DNA of 41,365 nucleotides from IMG/VR virus record IMGVR_UViG_3300034954_000175, positions 1 through 41,365 of that record; one strand, given 5' to 3'. The notes below the pieces were generated by a model. The model saw only the letters and a list, made by a program, of their open reading frames with translations, did not search any database and had not been told where the DNA came from. Every line of letters starts with the position of its first letter. Within the stretch, counting starts at the first letter, position 1. Shown here piece after piece: positions 38,827 to 41,365 of this stretch. This stretch comes from a virus. Made by a program: the position numbers and the translations under genes.

Positions 38827-40649
38827 TCGCAGTCTCCATATGATTTCCCCGTGCCGCTCTCGCAATCCACAGGTAAGCCTGTTGCCCAATCGGGTGTCCA
38901 TCTCATACATTCTTCAACGTACGCTTGCGCTGCTGAGACTTGATCATCCTTCACACAGCAAACTATTGAGTCGTGTACCGTTAACACCACTTTATATTTC
39001 TTATTAATTCGTAGCATTTGTTCGCCTATAATGCAACGTGCTATTGCTTGGCACACATTCTCTATTACCTTACCGCCATATATCCTAGTGCGTCCACGGC
39101 GTGTTTTGTATGTATATTCTAAACCGTTTTCGGTTTGCTCTGAACCTAGTTGATCGTACAATATACTTAACCCGCTTGGCATTATCAGGGCTTGCTTTTC
39201 AGCATCTACTTCCACAATACCTTTTAAGCCAAACGCTGCTTGCCTACCGTTAGCCATTTGTTGAACCATGAAGTTTGCATCTCGCCACACCTTACTAATC
39301 TTATAGTTAGCGTCACGATATATCTGTATGATCCTCCGGGCCTCGTGAGGTTCGACTTCATACCCAAACGTCTTGAGCTGTATACCGAACTTCTCGGCCC
39401 CCATGCCATACCCTGCGCCAAGTATTGTAGTTTTGCCAACAAACCGCTGATCTTTTGTGACATCTTCCTCATCACATTGGTAAATACGTGACGCCATCTT
39501 TACATATACATCCTCACCTTTTGCAAACGCAGCGGTAAGATCGTTCTGCCCTGCAAACCACGCCAATACTCTAGCTTCAATTTGTGAACTATCAGCTTCT
39601 ACTATAGTGTAACCTTCGGGCGCAATGATCGCTTTCTTTAACTTCTTAGCGTTCGGCCCTCTGCTTGGTAGGTTTTGTAGATTTATCTTGTCAGCACCTC
39701 CCCATCTACCTGTGTGTGCTGCGTAATATCGCACGGGAACTGGTAACAATCCTCGCTTACATATGTCTATAAACCGTTCAGTACGCGTTTCTTCTAGGGT
39801 ACTTTTGTTACCCATACGAGCGGCTACTAAAGACTGTACCTTATCATCCTCGTGTTCTTGTAGTGCTTTGAACCCTTCATCGGCTTTGGCTAGGGCGTAC
39901 GTCTCCTTGCCTGTCGTAGGACTGATTTTCATCGGGGGTTCCACACCAAGATCTCGTAACATGTCGGCAAACTTCTGATTGCTCATCAGATCTTTCTTAT
40001 CTTCCACATTGGCATCACGTAACAACTTGTCTTTACGTTCTTTGGTATCTTCGAGGTGCTGCTCCAGAAGTCCAAGATCAAGGTCAAGCGTAGGCTCTAT
40101 AAACATACGCAATGTCAAATCTATTAGCTTGAGTTCTTTTATGGGAAACTTTGCTCCCATCTTTTTAAAAAGATTGTAGGTTAAATCTACATCGTTCTTG
40201 GCGTACTCGCCATATCGTAAAGTCTCTTCCCTAGTGAAATCGGCGCGGCGTTTACCCTTGGCATTGTGTACCTCGGTTCCCTTAACGCCGACACCGTATC
40301 TTTCCGCTACTGCTTTGAGAGACGCGCTAGTCTCTACACCATGCAAAGCACGAGCCATGCACATCGTATCAAACCACGCCTTTGGTTTTATCCCATACCG
40401 CCACGAAAGTATTGCCCCATCGAACATAGTATTATGACAGAGAATACCACACTGAGAGAAGTCTATGTGTGCTAACAGACGTTGTACCAGCCCGGGGTCA
40501 TCTACGTACTTAGTCTTCTTGTCGTTCTTCTTGATCGCAAGGCCAATTACCTCGAACCTTTTGTCTCGCACATATTCTTCAGTTGTCAGCTTTGATAACG
40601 AATAGTCTTGAGCGTAGTACGTTTCAAAGTCTAGCGTGTAAATATCCAT
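38823..40649 (-). CDS. family A DNA polymerase with 3'-5' exonuclease
   Basis: 608 residues from ATG 40649 (TGATG overlap); an upstream in-frame ATG lies in the previous gene. Exonuclease motifs: Exo I YTLDFET (Asp7, Glu9), Exo II NTMFD (Asp77), Exo III YAKND (Tyr149, Asp153). Polymerase motif A VEADSSQIEARV (Asp353), motif B RFVGKTTILGAGYG (Arg402, Lys406, Leu410, Tyr414), motif C VLTVHDSIV (Asp560). By alignment to E. coli Pol I, Leu410 is at position 762. No 5'-3' exonuclease domain and no DnaJ-type zinc insertion. The replicative polymerase of the phage. Confidence 0.9.
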   Translation of the reverse strand: MDIYTLDFETYYAQDYSLSKLTTEEYVRDKRFEVIGLAIKKNDKKTKYVDDPGLVQRLLAHIDFSQCGILCHNTMFDGAILSWRYGIKPKAWFDTMCMARALHGVETSASLKAVAERYGVGVKGTEVHNAKGKRRADFTREETLRYGEYAKNDVDLTYNLFKKMGAKFPIKELKLIDLTLRMFIEPTLDLDLGLLEQHLEDTKERKDKLLRDANVEDKKDLMSNQKFADMLRDLGVEPPMKISPTTGKETYALAKADEGFKALQEHEDDKVQSLVAARMGNKSTLEETRTERFIDICKRGLLPVPVRYYAAHTGRWGGADKINLQNLPSRGPNAKKLKKAIIAPEGYTIVEADSSQIEARVLAWFAGQNDLTAAFAKGEDVYVKMASRIYQCDEEDVTKDQRFVGKTTILGAGYGMGAEKFGIQLKTFGYEVEPHEARRIIQIYRDANYKISKVWRDANFMVQQMANGRQAAFGLKGIVEVDAEKQALIMPSGLSILYDQLGSEQTENGLEYTYKTRRGRTRIYGGKVIENVCQAIARCIIGEQMLRINKKYKVVLTVHDSIVCCVKDDQVSAAQAYVEECMRWTPDWATGLPVDCESGTGKSYGDCE

Positions 40650-41086
40650 CAGGTCTCGGCAATCTCGCCGCCCAATGACATATACCCACAAACATCTATG
40701 TAGTTGTCTATGTTCTTTGTGCCGTCCCCGTGTAGTCTTGCGATCTTCATCAGGGTCAGCATAATCGGAACATCATCTACCTTTATAAAATCTATAAGAC
40801 CAAGGTGCGTGTTCCAGTACGTAGCCATCATCCTAAAGTTCTCTTCAGCATCACCGTGCTGCTCGGCTCTGTCTGTAGTGACAAGATCTTTTGCTGTGTC
40901 TAGTATCTCGCCGCGTCCGGTTGATTGAGTAGAGTTTACTTCCTCACGCCAATTTTCTGAACTTATTCTAGACGTAATGTTTTTAACAAACTCGATGTCT
41001 ACCCCACACTCGTCCGCTACGGTAGCGTAGTCGGCTTTGCGATTTTTAACTAGGTATTCCCATACCCTCACTTCTTTTTTAGTCAT
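40649..41086 (-). CDS. winged-helix plus DUF6378-type protein
   Basis: 145 residues from ATG 41086 (overlapping the 36-residue gene by eight bases; GAGGA upstream). Residues 1-40 (VWEYLVKNRKADYATVADEC, GVDIEFVKNITSRI) are an HTH-like segment. Residues about 60-145 (ILDTAKDLVTTDRAEQHGDA, EENFRMMATYWNTHLG, VPIMLTLMKIARLHGDGTKN, IDNYIDVCGYMSLGGEI) match the phage DUF6378 pattern, an all-alpha domain with conserved acidic and His residues reminiscent of MazG-type nucleotide pyrophosphatases. Function not established; nucleotide metabolism is inference. Confidence 0.7.
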   Translation of the reverse strand: MTKKEVRVWEYLVKNRKADYATVADECGVDIEFVKNITSRISSENWREEVNSTQSTGRGEILDTAKDLVTTDRAEQHGDAEENFRMMATYWNTHLGLIDFIKVDDVPIMLTLMKIARLHGDGTKNIDNYIDVCGYMSLGGEIAET

Positions 41087-41189
41087 CGAACGCATCCTCA
41101 ACCAAACTTAATAAACGTTTAGCTTTTTCATCGCCACGTTCAGTCATGTCTTTCAAATATTCTATAAGCATTTCTTTTAAATCATCCAT
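41079..41189 (-). CDS. 36-residue small protein
   Basis: MDDLKEMLIEYLKDMTERGD then EKAKRLLSLVEDAFDD: one amphipathic acidic helix pair. TAGGAGAACAGCAA before the ATG is a good ribosome site of the type seen at other genes of this operon, and the gene overlaps the next by eight bases. No known function. Could be a leader or a small partner protein. Confidence 0.55.
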   Translation of the reverse strand: MDDLKEMLIEYLKDMTERGDEKAKRLLSLVEDAFDD

Positions 41190-41200
41190 TTGCTGTTCTC

Positions 41201-41356
41201 CTACCAAGGTCTTAATTTTGGTTTTACTATTCGTGACGCGACCTCGCTTACATCACAATGACCTTCTGTTGCATTTATTTGATCGTAAAACCCACCGATA
41301 TTTAGCAGTATATCCCAACAAGCATCCTCGCTAGGAAACCAGATAGTCGTATACAT
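41201..41356 (-). CDS. small protein at right edge, possibly 5' partial
   Basis: 51 residues from ATG 41356 (MYTTIWFPSEDACWDILLNI ... VASRIVKPKLRPW). The frame stays open to the right edge (three more codons), so a start further right cannot be excluded, and no ribosome site can be judged. Aromatic-rich N-terminus; no domain recognised. First visible gene of the - strand operon. Confidence 0.5.
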   Translation of the reverse strand: MYTTIWFPSEDACWDILLNIGGFYDQINATEGHCDVSEVASRIVKPKLRPW

Positions 41357-41365
41357 CTGGTGTTC

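Noticed and set aside
38823-40649. DnaJ-type zinc insertion in the polymerase, as in phage HMO-2011
   Set aside because: No CxxCxGxG repeats are present between the exonuclease and polymerase motifs.
1-41365. tRNA or rRNA genes
   Set aside because: No cloverleaf-like T-loop plus acceptor combination or rRNA sequence was noticed on reading both strands; a tRNA search program would settle this.

Overview
The window is part of the genome of a tailed bacteriophage with a podovirus-like structural set. It carries a P22/SU10-type head-tail adaptor, a P22 gp10-like nozzle protein, and a run of internal (ejection-type) virion proteins ending in a 2054-residue protein. Low GC, very tight gene packing (ATGA and TAATG overlaps nearly throughout) and tail proteins of the type common in marine metagenomic phages suggest a marine phage. 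The host cannot be read from the sequence. Terminase, portal and major capsid genes are not present and presumably lie left of base 1, so this is not a whole genome.

Layout. Bases 1-31605 are a single + strand morphogenesis region. 1-2064: end of a cupredoxin-bearing virion protein, a small basic protein, the adaptor, and two small proteins. 2080-10166: a fibre/adhesin locus with four homologous six-repeat (beta-propeller-like) proteins, one fibre with a C-terminal S74 intramolecular chaperone, three tandem small tip-like proteins and a tail-fibre assembly chaperone. 10185-18124: further virion proteins, including a second cupredoxin protein, a glycine-rich adhesin, the gp10-like nozzle and a small zinc-ribbon protein. 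18185-20604: a lysis cassette (two single-TM proteins, two small proteins, an EF-hand/two-TM holin candidate, a 3TM-type holin and a GH19 endolysin). 20647-31605: internal virion proteins, the last with an HExxH metallopeptidase motif.

Bases 31682-41356 are a - strand replication module, transcribed right to left and converging on the structural module. In order of transcription: two very small proteins, a winged-helix/DUF6378 protein, a family A DNA polymerase with Leu at the E. coli 762 position, a Cas4/RecB-like nuclease, a small basic HNH-like protein, an SNF2-type helicase, a coiled-coil protein, an excisionase-type HTH protein, a putative zinc-containing ssDNA-binding protein, an AEP primase-DUF927 helicase fusion and a small terminal protein. 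A hairpin with a U-tract on the - strand (31604-31629) ends this operon.

No tRNA, rRNA, CRISPR array, insertion sequence, integrase or reverse transcriptase was recognised. No gene-free stretch exceeds about 90 bases. The most notable points are the amplified propeller-fibre family, blue-copper-type ligand sets in two virion proteins, a single base that both ends one lysis gene and removes the start of the next, an EF-hand on a holin candidate, and a strong hairpin in the primase leader.
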